Origin: Treponema zioleckii
Lineage (GTDB): Bacteria; Spirochaetota; Spirochaetia; Treponematales; Treponemataceae
DNA: 58,371 nt
Assembly (NCBI RefSeq): GCF_014737315.1
Contig: NZ_JPUF01000016.1
Span: forward strand, 1-58,371
Reading direction: 5' to 3'
In this document: positions 34,572 through 43,134 of the stretch, in pieces
Position numbering within the stretch: the first letter of the stretch is position 1
How the letters are laid out: every line of letters starts with the position of its first letter
Made by a program: the position numbers and the translations under genes
Notes under the pieces: generated by a model
Seen by the model: only the letters and a program-made list of their open reading frames with translations
The model's database searches: none
What the model was told of the DNA's origin: nothing

Positions 34572-36797
34572 CTATCTCAAATCTAAACTGTGTGCGGTCC
34601 CTTTCATTGTTCGTAGCAACGTATGCACGGAGACTGGCTTCATTACGTAATCGTTTATGATGTGACTTTGCCTTGCTTCGGCAAGTTCGCGGTCAATCAT
34701 GTCGGCCATGATGATTTTTATGGTTGGTTCATGCTGATGAATCGACATACAGAAATCAATGGCACTGTCTCCGTTTATGTAGGCTTCAAGGGCTATAACG
34801 TCAAATCTTTTTGTTGAAAGTTCCTTTCGTGCAGCTTCAAAATTTGTTGCGCATGTTAAGGCGACTGGTAATTTTTTAAAATTCTTTTCGAGCTGATTCA
34901 AAACTTTTCTGTTGTCATCAACAATAAGAAGAGAAATCTTTTTTTCCTGCTCTTTTAGCGAAGTCGAAAAATCATTTGAAATGTTCTGATGATTTTCGTC
35001 ACTTACAATCGGAAAATACAAATGGAAGACAGTTCCGCTTCCCAAGACACTGTGCGCGTAGATGTATCCGCGGTGTGCCGTTACAATCTGCTCGGTTACG
35101 GAAAGGCCAAGCCCGGTTCCTTGACCGCTTTTTTTGGTCGTAAAAAACGGTTCGAACATCTGCTTCATAACGGCTTTGCTCATTCCGCAACCGTCATCGA
35201 TTATGTCGATTCGAAGATAATAGTTCCAGCTTTCTTCGTTCCGCTCCATGTCCGAAATTTCAAGAAGCTCCGTTTTTCCGACCTTTGCGGCAACGACTTG
35301 CAAGTGTCCGTTTGCATGCCCGATTGCGTGGACGGCATTCATGCAGATGTTAAGGATTGCCTGATTGAGCTGCGTCGTGTTTCCGAGAATGCACTCGTCA
35401 TCAAGATTTACCGAGTCTATGAGCTGAATGTTTTCCGGGCAGATTGTCTTTACCATTTTGAGCGCTTTTAAAATCAAATCCTTTGCATTGAGTGTTTTGA
35501 ACGCGCTTTCGATGTTCTTTCGGCTCATGCCCGCGAGCTGCTGGATTATGTCTTTTGCCTTCAGGGATGCGTCGTAAATCTCGTTCGCGCTGGAATATGC
35601 GTCGCTGTCTTCAGAAAGTTCGAGCATCAAAAGCTCGGCGTAGCCCATAATCGGCGTTAAAAGATTGTTGAATTCGTGGGCGATTCCTCCGGTCATCGTT
35701 CCGATAATCTGGAGCCTTTGCTGGTGCGCTATGTTCTCTTCGCTTCGGTGCATTTGTTCCAGAACGTCGTTCATCTTCGCAAAATATGCGGCGGTTTCGC
35801 TGTGCTTGCGGTTTTGCGCATAGAGATACATCATGTAGCTAATCATGCTGATTACGCCAAAAGTGAACGTTCCAAAAAGCAGGAACATATTCGAAAGACT
35901 TTTCGTGATTGTTTCGTCAATCTCGTCTGCCTTGATTACCGCACTTACAACAAGAAAGTCTTCTCCGAGTGGCACTGGGGCATACGCGCTGATTTTTTTT
36001 GAGCGGGGAGAGCCTTCTTGCGTCCACCAATAAGATGTGTAAGTTTCAATGCCGGTTTTGCCTTCAAGCTGATTGTCAATCATTTTTTTTAGGCTCCGCA
36101 TGTCTTTTCCGGGGTAAAGCTCGTTGCGTCCTTCAATTACCTGAATTCCCCACTGTCGTTCTTCCGGGTGCAGCAGGATTATTCCTTTTGAATCCTTGAT
36201 TACAAAATATCCTTCGTCGCCAAAGTGGAATTTTGCGAGTCGGCCTTCGTAAAAATGTTTTAAATTGATGATTATTGAGGCCGAAAGTCCGTTTTCACGC
36301 TGATGGCTCAGCAAAAGCCCCATCCAGTTGCTTTCGAAACGCACGAGATGCAGGACGGTTTTTCCGTCCATTTTGCTGCTTGAGTAAATTCTTGAAATCT
36401 TTCCGTTCCAGTTTTCGTTTTCGCCGTAAATAATCGGCTCGCCGTGGGTTTCAATGTAAATTCCCGCCACGAGCGGCTTGTGGGAATCAACGTAGGATTC
36501 GCAGATTTCGCGGGTAATTTCGTTTCCTGAGTCGATGATTTGGCAATAGGCTTTTAAATCCGAATTATATTCGAGAAATAGCGCTTCAAGGCTGTCTGCC
36601 ATGCTTTGCACGGTTTGGAGCATGGCCCCGCTCTGATTGTCAGTTAGCGCGCTTCTGTATCTTTTTGCGATTACAAGTCCAAAATAAACGACCGCGACCA
36701 TAAAAATTATCATTGCGGTGATTGCGGCAACGAGCGCTCGGTTGAACGGTTTTGCCAGCGGCAGAAATATTTGTTTTAATTTCATATTCAGTTTCAT
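34572..36797 (-). CDS. Hybrid sensor histidine kinase with degenerate receiver
   Basis: The 741-residue protein has a membrane helix near 20-45, a large periplasmic Cache-like sensor (about 50-290), a second helix near 300-325 and a short linker. The kinase core follows: GGIAHEFNNLLTPI with the phosphorylated His near residue 373, an N box (ICMNAVHAIGHANG), DDGCGM and GQGTGLGLSV. A C-terminal receiver begins with LLIVDDN. In it, Glu (VIALEAYING, near residue 670) replaces the phospho-accepting Asp, while Lys (VMKPVS) remains. ATG 36797 is preferred; GTG 36803 and ATG 36785 are possible. It is divergent from the OmpR-type regulator gene. Confidence 0.9.
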   Translation of the reverse strand: MKLNMKLKQIFLPLAKPFNRALVAAITAMIIFMVAVVYFGLVIAKRYRSALTDNQSGAMLQTVQSMADSLEALFLEYNSDLKAYCQIIDSGNEITREICESYVDSHKPLVAGIYIETHGEPIIYGENENWNGKISRIYSSSKMDGKTVLHLVRFESNWMGLLLSHQRENGLSASIIINLKHFYEGRLAKFHFGDEGYFVIKDSKGIILLHPEERQWGIQVIEGRNELYPGKDMRSLKKMIDNQLEGKTGIETYTSYWWTQEGSPRSKKISAYAPVPLGEDFLVVSAVIKADEIDETITKSLSNMFLLFGTFTFGVISMISYMMYLYAQNRKHSETAAYFAKMNDVLEQMHRSEENIAHQQRLQIIGTMTGGIAHEFNNLLTPIMGYAELLMLELSEDSDAYSSANEIYDASLKAKDIIQQLAGMSRKNIESAFKTLNAKDLILKALKMVKTICPENIQLIDSVNLDDECILGNTTQLNQAILNICMNAVHAIGHANGHLQVVAAKVGKTELLEISDMERNEESWNYYLRIDIIDDGCGMSKAVMKQMFEPFFTTKKSGQGTGLGLSVTEQIVTAHRGYIYAHSVLGSGTVFHLYFPIVSDENHQNISNDFSTSLKEQEKKISLLIVDDNRKVLNQLEKNFKKLPVALTCATNFEAARKELSTKRFDVIALEAYINGDSAIDFCMSIHQHEPTIKIIMADMIDRELAEARQSHIINDYVMKPVSVHTLLRTMKGTAHSLDLR

Positions 36798-36829
36798 AAA
36801 CACTTTTGGCTCACTTTCTAAGAAAAAAT

Positions 36830-37190
36830 TTCGGGGCGCGGCAAAGTTTACTCAAAAGTTTTAAGTTTGCTCAGTGCCCAAGTGAAGCGCGAGATTTTCG
36901 AAAGAAAACTCGCGGGGCGCGGCGAGCTTCACTCAAAACTTTTAAGTTTGCGTAATGTCCAAGTGAAGCGCGAGATTTTCGAAAGAAAACTCGCGGGGCG
37001 CGGCGAACTTCAGTCAAAAGTTTTAAGTTTGCTCAGTGCCCAAGTGAAGCACGAGATTTTCGAAAGAAAAACTCGCGGGGCGCGGCGAACTTCACTCAAA
37101 ACTTTTAAGTTTGCGCAGTACCCAAGTGAAGCGCGAGATTTTCGAAAGAAAAACTCGCGGGGCGCGGCAAAATTCACCCAAAATTTTTAA
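36830..37190. repeat. Tandem array of ~81-bp hairpin repeats
   Basis: Four full units and partial ones repeat with periods of 80, 81 and 82 bp (phase points at 36881, 36961, 37042 and 37124). Each unit has CGCGAG-ATTTTC-GAAA-GAAAA-CTCGCG, a stable hairpin, then GGGGCGCGGCGAACTTCACTCAAAA and TTTTAAGTTTGC. Units differ by a few bases. A related form occurs after the next gene at 37985-38340. The array lies between the divergent kinase and regulator genes, so it holds their upstream regions. An open frame across it is only a by-product of the repeats. Confidence 0.9.
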
Positions 37191-37281
37191 GTTGACTCTT
37201 GCCGCGCCCTTACATTGACGATTGATTTTAGTGCAATTATAATTGTAGCGATTCCTTTTTACAATGAATATGAGGTTCTGA

Positions 37282-37971
37282 ATGGCTGATAAAGTTCTGA
37301 TTGTTGATGACGATGATTCAATACGAAAATTATTGCAGAAAGTGATGGACATCAACGGATTGGAATCTGAATGTGTTTCAAGCGGCTCTCAGGCTCTCGA
37401 AAAACTAAAAAACAACGCTTACGACATAATTTTGATGGATGTTATGCTCGGCGACATGGAAGGTTTTGAGGTTATAAAGCAGATTCGGGAAGATGGAATC
37501 AAAACGCCTGTGATGATTATAAGTGGGCGCAACGAGGATTACGATTCGCTTTACGGACTTTCGATTGGTGCGGATGATTATGTTACAAAGCCTTTCAGAC
37601 CTGTCGTTCTCGGCGCCAAAGTAAAAGCCCTCTTGCGACGCTGCCATGATTCAGTTGCGGAGCCGCAGACAGATGGCATTCAGCTCGGTCCATTTTCTTA
37701 TAATCCTGATTCAATGAAATTTTTTAAGAACGGGCAGGAACTCCTTCTTTCGGCGAAGGAATCTGCCTTGTTGCTTCTTTTCTTGCATTGCCCGAACAAA
37801 GTCATTTCAAAGGAAGAAATTCACGCTCATGTTTGGGGTGAGTCTTTCGTAATTGACGACAATGCGATTATGGTCTACATAAATCGTTTGCGTGGCAAAA
37901 TCGAAGAAGACCCAAAAAATCCAGTCTACATCGTTACAGTAAAAGGCTCTGGTTACCGATTCGTGGTGTAA
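37282..37971 (+). CDS. OmpR/PhoB-family response regulator
   Basis: The 229-residue protein has an intact receiver: VLIVDDDDS at the N-terminus, phospho-accepting Asp in IILMDVMLG near residue 52, ISGR and YVTKPF with the conserved Lys. A winged-helix DNA-binding domain follows (about 130-229) with SAKESALLLLFL, INRLRGKIEEDP and VKGSGYRF. TGAGGTTC precedes the ATG. Its neighbour across the repeat array is the divergent hybrid kinase, so the two are a likely pair. It is followed 555 bp later by the citrate transporter gene. Confidence 0.94.
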   Translation: MADKVLIVDDDDSIRKLLQKVMDINGLESECVSSGSQALEKLKNNAYDIILMDVMLGDMEGFEVIKQIREDGIKTPVMIISGRNEDYDSLYGLSIGADDYVTKPFRPVVLGAKVKALLRRCHDSVAEPQTDGIQLGPFSYNPDSMKFFKNGQELLLSAKESALLLLFLHCPNKVISKEEIHAHVWGESFVIDDNAIMVYINRLRGKIEEDPKNPVYIVTVKGSGYRFVV

Positions 37972-38526
37972 AAAGCCAAACTGCCGTGTTTTGTGAACCT
38001 ATGCAAGTGTCCCCACCGAAGTGCGAGTTTTTTCCGTAAGGAAAAAATCGCAGGAGACGCACAAAGCGAACTTAAACTCTAAAAGTCAATTTGCAGCGTC
38101 TCGCTTTCCTCTTCCCTTGCCAGCATCCTTTCTCCCAAAATTGCTCGCGGCGCGCGAGTAATACAACTGCCCTCACAAAACACGGCCCTCCTTGCCGCTG
38201 TGTTTTGTGAACCCGTGCAAGAAATCTCACCAAAGCGCGAGGTTTTTCCGTAAGGAAAAAATCGCGGGAAACGCACGAGTGAATCTAAGTTCTAAAAGTT
38301 AACTTATAGCGTTTCCGTAAACGCACGAGTGAATTTTAAGTCTAAAAGTCAACTTATAGCGTTTCCCTTAACAAATTGTAAGGTCGCTCTTACAAAAGAG
38401 TAATTTGCCGTTAATTTCCTTTTGAATTGTTCGCTCTTAGAATTAAACACTGTAAGAGAGATTGGCTGGCGCGGGTGTTTTCTGTGAATTTTGTCCGTGC
38501 TAGTTGAATAAACAAAAGGAGTTTTT
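37972..38526. repeat. Repeat-rich gap upstream of citM
   Basis: Two copies of a roughly 115-bp unit (from about 37985 and 38203) contain TGTTTTGTGAACC, TTTTTTCCGTAAGGAAAAAA (hairpin) and CTAAAAGT...AACTT. A short third copy of the end part (38318-38368) repeats GCGTTTCC-TAAACGCACGAGTGAA. Between them lies the inverted repeat CACAAAACAC...GTGTTTTGTG (38172-38210). The hairpin and the CTAAAAGT part resemble the array at 36830. The last 120 bp before citM must hold its promoter, but I cannot define it with confidence. Confidence 0.75.
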
Positions 38527-39894
38527 ATGACACCAACTTTGCTCGCCTTGCTTGGTTTTGCTACCATTGTAGGCATTATCGTTGTTCTTTTGAAGAACTG
38601 GACAGGTCCAATGATTGCATTTATTGCAGTGCCATGTATTACCGCAATCATTTTGCTTTTGACAGGAACAGCCTCTTTGGCTGATATTGGCGCATTCGTT
38701 AAGAAAGGTGTTTCGAGCGTACACGGTACAGCAGTTCTGTTTATCTTCTCGGTCACGTTCTTTGGTATTATGACTGACGTTGGAATGTTCGATGTTATCA
38801 TTAACGCACTTGTTAAACGAGTTGGAAATAATGTTGTAGGCGTTACATTGATGACTTGTATCATCGCTATGATTGGTCACTTGGATGGTGGCGGAGCTTC
38901 TACATTCCTCATCACAATCCCGGCTATGTACCCAATCTACAAACGCTTGAGAATCAGACCGCAGACTTTGATGCTTATCTGTGTAACAGCGATGGGTGTT
39001 ATGAATCTCCTTCCTTGGGGCGGACCTACAATGCGTACTGCTTCAATCCTCAAAATCGATTCAAATGAATTGTGGAAGCAGATTCTTCCTATGCAGTTTG
39101 TTGGTATTATCATCGCTTTGTTCACAGCAGTATTCTGGGGAATCGTTGAGAAAAAACGTGGTGCCGGAGAAGGCTCTACACTTCCTTGGGAAGTAGATGA
39201 TGAAGAAGAAGAGAATGAGACAGCAGCTCAGAAGAACGAACTTGCTCGTCCAAAGCTCTTCTGGTTCAACGTAATTCTTACACTCGCAATCATCCTTGGT
39301 TTGGTATTCTTGCCATTGCAGTCATACCACACATTCATGATTGGTTGTGTAATCGCACTTCTCGTAAACTACCCTGGAACAAAAATGCAGAAAAAAATCA
39401 TCAAATTGCACTGCGACAGCGCATTGATGATGGCTACAACAATCCTTTCTGCAGGTGTATTCTTGGGAATCCTTGAGGGAACTGTAAAAGCTGAGGACAG
39501 CGTTCTTCACACAAGTATTATGACACACATGGCTAACCTTGTTACAGCCGGAATTCCAGAATCAATGGGAAGATTCCTTCCACTTATCATTGGTATTCTT
39601 TCTGTACCGTTGGCTCTGTTCTTCTCAACAGACTCATACTTCTACGGATTGCTCCCAGTTCTTATTCCAATCGGACAGGCATTCGGCGTAAATCCACTTC
39701 ACATCGGTATTGCAATGGTTGTTTGCCGAAACTGTGCTACGTTCATCAGCCCTTGTGTTCCTGCAACGTTCCTCGGAACTGGTCTTGCGCACATAGACAT
39801 CAAGACACACATCAAGCACAGCTTCCTTTGGGTTTGGGGCGTAAGTTTCGTATGTCTCGTAACAGGAATTATTTTGGGAATCGTTAAGTTCTAA
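38527..39894 (+). CDS. CitMHS-family citrate transporter
   Basis: The 455-residue protein has about twelve membrane helices and the marks of the CitMHS family: TAVLFIFSVTFFGIMTDVG, GHLDGGGASTFLIT, NLLPWGGPTMR and CRNCATFISPCVPATF. These carriers import metal-citrate complexes with protons. A loop rich in Asp and Glu (about residues 220-230) separates the halves. AAAGGAG lies just before the ATG. The citrate lyase genes follow after a terminator-like hairpin, so this is the uptake step for the pathway. Codon choice is uniform and suggests strong expression. Confidence 0.93.
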   Translation: MTPTLLALLGFATIVGIIVVLLKNWTGPMIAFIAVPCITAIILLLTGTASLADIGAFVKKGVSSVHGTAVLFIFSVTFFGIMTDVGMFDVIINALVKRVGNNVVGVTLMTCIIAMIGHLDGGGASTFLITIPAMYPIYKRLRIRPQTLMLICVTAMGVMNLLPWGGPTMRTASILKIDSNELWKQILPMQFVGIIIALFTAVFWGIVEKKRGAGEGSTLPWEVDDEEEENETAAQKNELARPKLFWFNVILTLAIILGLVFLPLQSYHTFMIGCVIALLVNYPGTKMQKKIIKLHCDSALMMATTILSAGVFLGILEGTVKAEDSVLHTSIMTHMANLVTAGIPESMGRFLPLIIGILSVPLALFFSTDSYFYGLLPVLIPIGQAFGVNPLHIGIAMVVCRNCATFISPCVPATFLGTGLAHIDIKTHIKHSFLWVWGVSFVCLVTGIILGIVKF

Positions 39895-39908
39895 TTGGGC
39901 GAAACGCT

Positions 39909-39935
39909 AAAAGGGGGCTCGTACCCCTTTTTCTG
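39909..39935 (+). terminator. Terminator or attenuator between citM and citD
   Basis: AAAAGGGG/CCCCTTTT with a 7-nt loop is followed by TTTCTG. It could end citM transcription or allow partial read-through into citDEF. Between it and citD lie two weaker inverted repeats (ACCAAGCG...CGCCTGGT and AGCGT...ACGCT). Confidence 0.7.
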
Positions 39936-40045
39936 CTTTATGTCTTTTAGGTACGAAATATATTGAAAATAGATATTGGACCAAGCGTGTTTGCGCGCCT
40001 GGTTCATTGAGCGTATTCAGCACACGCTGAGAATAAGGAGTTAGC

Positions 40046-40345
40046 ATGGAGATTAAGAAACCGGCTGTTGCAGGCACACTGGAATCCAGCGACTGTATGG
40101 TTACATTGGAACCGGGCGACGGAAAAATTGATTTTTCTTTGGACAGCGTTGTAATCCGCCAGTTCGGAAACAAAATTCGTGAGGTTACCTTTGAGACGCT
40201 AAAACGCCTTCATATCGATAACGTAAAAATTGCAGTTGTGGACAAAGGTGCGCTTGACTGCACTATTAAAGCCCGCATTGAGGCAGCCGCATTCCGTTCT
40301 GTCGGACAGCTTGATAACCTGCCATGGGGAGGAGAAATCAGATGA
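40046..40345 (+). CDS. citD: Citrate lyase acyl carrier protein (gamma subunit)
   Basis: The 99-residue protein carries the phosphoribosyl-dephospho-CoA group of citrate lyase. The attachment Ser is in AGTLESSDCMV (Ser14), as in known CitD proteins. The rest (GDGKIDFSLDSVV, LPWGGEI) matches the family, and the length is typical. ATAAGGAG precedes the start, and the stop overlaps the citE start (ATGA). Confidence 0.95.
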   Translation: MEIKKPAVAGTLESSDCMVTLEPGDGKIDFSLDSVVIRQFGNKIREVTFETLKRLHIDNVKIAVVDKGALDCTIKARIEAAAFRSVGQLDNLPWGGEIR

Positions 40346-41265
40346 GCACACAGAAGAAACCGATTGATAACCCAAATAAAAAACGTCTTCGCCGAACAAT
40401 GATGTTCTTGAACGCGCAGAAGCCAGGCCTCGTAAAAGACCCGTTCATCTACAAGCCGGACTCAATCATGCTCGACTTGGAAGACGCAGTTGCAGAAAAT
40501 CAGAAGGACGCTGCAAGATTCTCGCTTTATCACGCTTTAAAGACAATCGACTATCATGGATGCGAGACTGTAGTTCGAATCAACGGGCTCGACAGCCCTT
40601 ACTGGAAGGAAGATATTCGCTGTGCCGTTGCAGGTGGATGTGATTCAATCCGAATCCCAAAAACTGAAAGCGCGGAGGACGTAAAACTCGTTGAGGCAGA
40701 AATCATTCGTGCTGAGCGCGAATTCAACCGCAAAGAGGGAAGCGTTCTTATTATGGCTGCCCTTGAGTCTGCTCTCGGAATCATGCGTGCCCTTGACATT
40801 TGCCAGGCATCTGACCGCCTTTTTGGAATCGCTCTTTCTGGCGGAGACTACACGAAGGACTTGCAGACACACATTACAGGTACCGGAATTGAGCTTATGG
40901 GTGCCCGCCAGCAGATGATTATCGCTGCCCGCGCTGCCGGAGTTCAGTGTTTCGACACCGTTTACACAGACCTTAACGACATGGAAGGTTTCAAGAAAGA
41001 CGTTGAGACAATCCATCTCATGGGATTCGACGGAAAATCAATCATCAATCCTCGTCAGATTAACGTGGTTCACGAAATCTTCACACCGACCGAAAAAGAC
41101 ATTATCTTCGCCGAGAAAGTTGTAAAAGAAATCGACGACAAAAAGGCAAAGGGAATCGGTGTATTCACTGTTGACGGAAAGATGATTGACATTGCGTTCT
41201 ACGACGGAGCAAAGCGCACAATCGCTTTGGCAAAAGCATCTGGCGTTTATAAGGGGGATCTGTAA
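40342..41265 (+). CDS. citE: Citrate lyase beta subunit (citryl-CoA lyase)
   Basis: The 307-residue protein cleaves the citryl-thioester to acetyl-thioester and oxaloacetate. It has the HpcH/HpaI barrel with MMFLNAQKPG, SIMLDLEDAV (metal and substrate binding), ALESALGIMRA, GGDYTKDL and GFDGKSIINPRQI. ATG 40342 is chosen because GGAGGAGAA precedes it and it overlaps the citD stop; an upstream in-frame start (40324) is less likely. citF follows with a one-base overlap. Confidence 0.96.
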   Translation: MSTQKKPIDNPNKKRLRRTMMFLNAQKPGLVKDPFIYKPDSIMLDLEDAVAENQKDAARFSLYHALKTIDYHGCETVVRINGLDSPYWKEDIRCAVAGGCDSIRIPKTESAEDVKLVEAEIIRAEREFNRKEGSVLIMAALESALGIMRALDICQASDRLFGIALSGGDYTKDLQTHITGTGIELMGARQQMIIAARAAGVQCFDTVYTDLNDMEGFKKDVETIHLMGFDGKSIINPRQINVVHEIFTPTEKDIIFAEKVVKEIDDKKAKGIGVFTVDGKMIDIAFYDGAKRTIALAKASGVYKGDL

Positions 41266-42824
41266 TGGTTAATGCAGTTGGAAGAGATATTCCAGAAGAT
41301 ATTCTTAAAGCTACTGGCAAAGAAGTTTTTCAGGGAACCCACCATTTTGATGGATTTGAATACAAGAAAGACGGTCCAAAGACTCGTTGTGTAATCAACT
41401 CAAACGGAAGCAAGCTCGTTCCGACAATCAGGGAAGTGCTTGAGAAGTGCGGAATCAAAGACGGAATGACAATCAGCTTCCATCACCATTTCCGCGAGGG
41501 TGATTACGTTGTTAACATGGTAATGGAAGAAATCCACAAGATGGGAATTAAAGACATTACCATTTGCGCAAGTTCTCTCGGAAAGGCTCATGACCCAATC
41601 GTTCCTTTCATTGAAGACGGCACGATTACAAACATCAAGTCTTCTGGTGTTCGCGGAAAAATCGGTCAGGCAATCTCGAACGGTAAGCTCAAAGGTCTTG
41701 CCGTAATGTACTCTCACGGTGGACGCGTTCGCTCAATCGAGACGGGCGAAACTCACATTGACATTGCTTTTGTTGGCTCACCGAGCTGCGACGAATACGG
41801 AAACTGCCGCGGTATTGGCGGAAAGTCAAACTGCGGTGTATTGTCTTACGCGATGGTAGACGGAGACTATGCGGACAAAGTTGTAGCGATTACTGATACT
41901 CTCGTTCCGTTCCCGAACTTCCCGGCTCACATTTCAATGACGAAAGTTGACTACGTTGTTGTTGTTGACGAAATCGGAGACCCTGCAAAAATTGCGACTG
42001 GTGCTGCAAAGCCTACAAAAGATATGCGAAAGCTTATGATGGCTGACTACTGTACTCAGTTTGTAGTGAACACACCGTACTTCAAGGACGGATTCTCTTA
42101 TCAGACAGGTGTTGGCGGTGCTTCTATCGCTTCAACAATTTCTCTTGCAAAAGTTATGAAAGAGCGCGGAATCCGCATGAGATTCGGTGTCGGCGGTCTT
42201 ACAAAACCAATGTGCGACCTTTTGAACAACGATCAGGTTGACTGCCTTCTCGACACTCAGGACTTTGACCTTGACGCTATTGAGAACGTAAAGCAGACTC
42301 GCCACTTCCGCATTTCTGCCGGTGAGTACGCTGACCCGTTCAACAAAGGTGCGGTCGTAAACAAACTCGACTTTGTAATTCTTGCGGCTCTCGAAGTTGA
42401 CGTTCATTTTAACTGTAACGTAGTTGTTGGTTCTGACGGTGTTATTACTGGCGCTCAGGGTGGTCACCCGGACACAGCCGCTGGTGCTAAGTGTACAATC
42501 GTAATCACTCCGCTCCTTCAGGGACGAATTCCTGCAATCTGCACGGACGTTACGACAGTTACCACACCGGGCGACACAGTTGACGTTGTAATCACTGATT
42601 ACGGTATTGCAATCAACCCGCTCCGAAAAGACTTGATTGACGCAATGAAAGACGTTGACCTTCCGTTCAAATCTATCGAAGAACTTCGCGACATTGCTTA
42701 CTCAATCACGGGCGAGCCTGAAAAAGTTGAGTTCGGCGACCGCGTTGTCGGAATCATTGAGGCACGCGACGGTACGATTATGGACGTTGTTCGCCAGACA
42801 AAAGACTTTGAATTTAAGGATTAA
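41265..42824 (+). CDS. citF: Citrate lyase alpha subunit (citrate CoA-transferase)
   Basis: The 519-residue subunit exchanges acetyl for citryl on the CitD carrier. Motifs typical of CitF are seen: TISFHHHFREGDYVVNMV, GSPSCDEYGNCRGIGGKS, YQTGVGGASIAS, GVGGLTKPMCDLL and GAQGGHPDTAAGAKC. Length is normal. It ends the lyase subunit genes. A repeat-filled 310-bp gap and a terminator-like hairpin (43078) follow before the YitT gene. Confidence 0.97.
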   Translation: MVNAVGRDIPEDILKATGKEVFQGTHHFDGFEYKKDGPKTRCVINSNGSKLVPTIREVLEKCGIKDGMTISFHHHFREGDYVVNMVMEEIHKMGIKDITICASSLGKAHDPIVPFIEDGTITNIKSSGVRGKIGQAISNGKLKGLAVMYSHGGRVRSIETGETHIDIAFVGSPSCDEYGNCRGIGGKSNCGVLSYAMVDGDYADKVVAITDTLVPFPNFPAHISMTKVDYVVVVDEIGDPAKIATGAAKPTKDMRKLMMADYCTQFVVNTPYFKDGFSYQTGVGGASIASTISLAKVMKERGIRMRFGVGGLTKPMCDLLNNDQVDCLLDTQDFDLDAIENVKQTRHFRISAGEYADPFNKGAVVNKLDFVILAALEVDVHFNCNVVVGSDGVITGAQGGHPDTAAGAKCTIVITPLLQGRIPAICTDVTTVTTPGDTVDVVITDYGIAINPLRKDLIDAMKDVDLPFKSIEELRDIAYSITGEPEKVEFGDRVVGIIEARDGTIMDVVRQTKDFEFKD

Positions 42825-42869
42825 CGAGTTAAAATATTAACTGGTTCAATTTCGAGTTTTTATAAAGCC

Positions 42870-42975
42870 TGTCATTCCGAACTCGTTTCGGAATCTTTTT
42901 CATAGCATGACGGCAGATGCTGAATCAAGGCGACCGCGAAAACGAAAGCGGTCGAGTTCAGCATGACAGCATTGT
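42870..42975 (+). repeat. Composite REP-like repeat, long copy
   Basis: GTCATTCCGAActcgtTTCGGAAT is followed by CATAGCATGAC, then AGATGCTGAA...TTCAGCATGAC around an inner inverted repeat GACCGC...GCGGTC (42930-42953). It is the longest member of this family in the window and lies 45 nt after citF. Confidence 0.75.
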
Positions 42976-43076
42976 GCTCGACCATCATGGCAGAAAACTC
43001 GAAATTCGGCCTAACTAATTTGTTCTGTTGCGTTCGGTAATCGACGTTAACCATGACGGATAGTTATTTTTGCAGT

Positions 43077-43119
43077 GCACGGATGTTCGCCTTTTGCGGG
43101 CATCCGTGTTCTTTATTTT
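43077..43119 (+). terminator. Terminator-like hairpin just before the YitT gene
   Basis: CACGGATG and CATCCGTG enclose a second stem CGC/GCG with loop CTTTT, followed by TTCTTTATTTT. It ends only 16 nt before the YitT start codon. It may end citF transcription or attenuate YitT. Confidence 0.7.
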
Positions 43120-43134
43120 GGGAGTGCGTTCAAA

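Noticed and set aside
36867-37190. An open frame of 107 codons with repeats of about 27 residues
   Set aside because: It is a by-product of the tandem DNA repeat. The period drifts between 80 and 82, so the frame is not maintained by selection.
38349-38864. A minus-strand frame overlapping the start of the citrate transporter gene
   Set aside because: The transporter frame has clear family motifs and a Shine-Dalgarno; the opposite frame has none.
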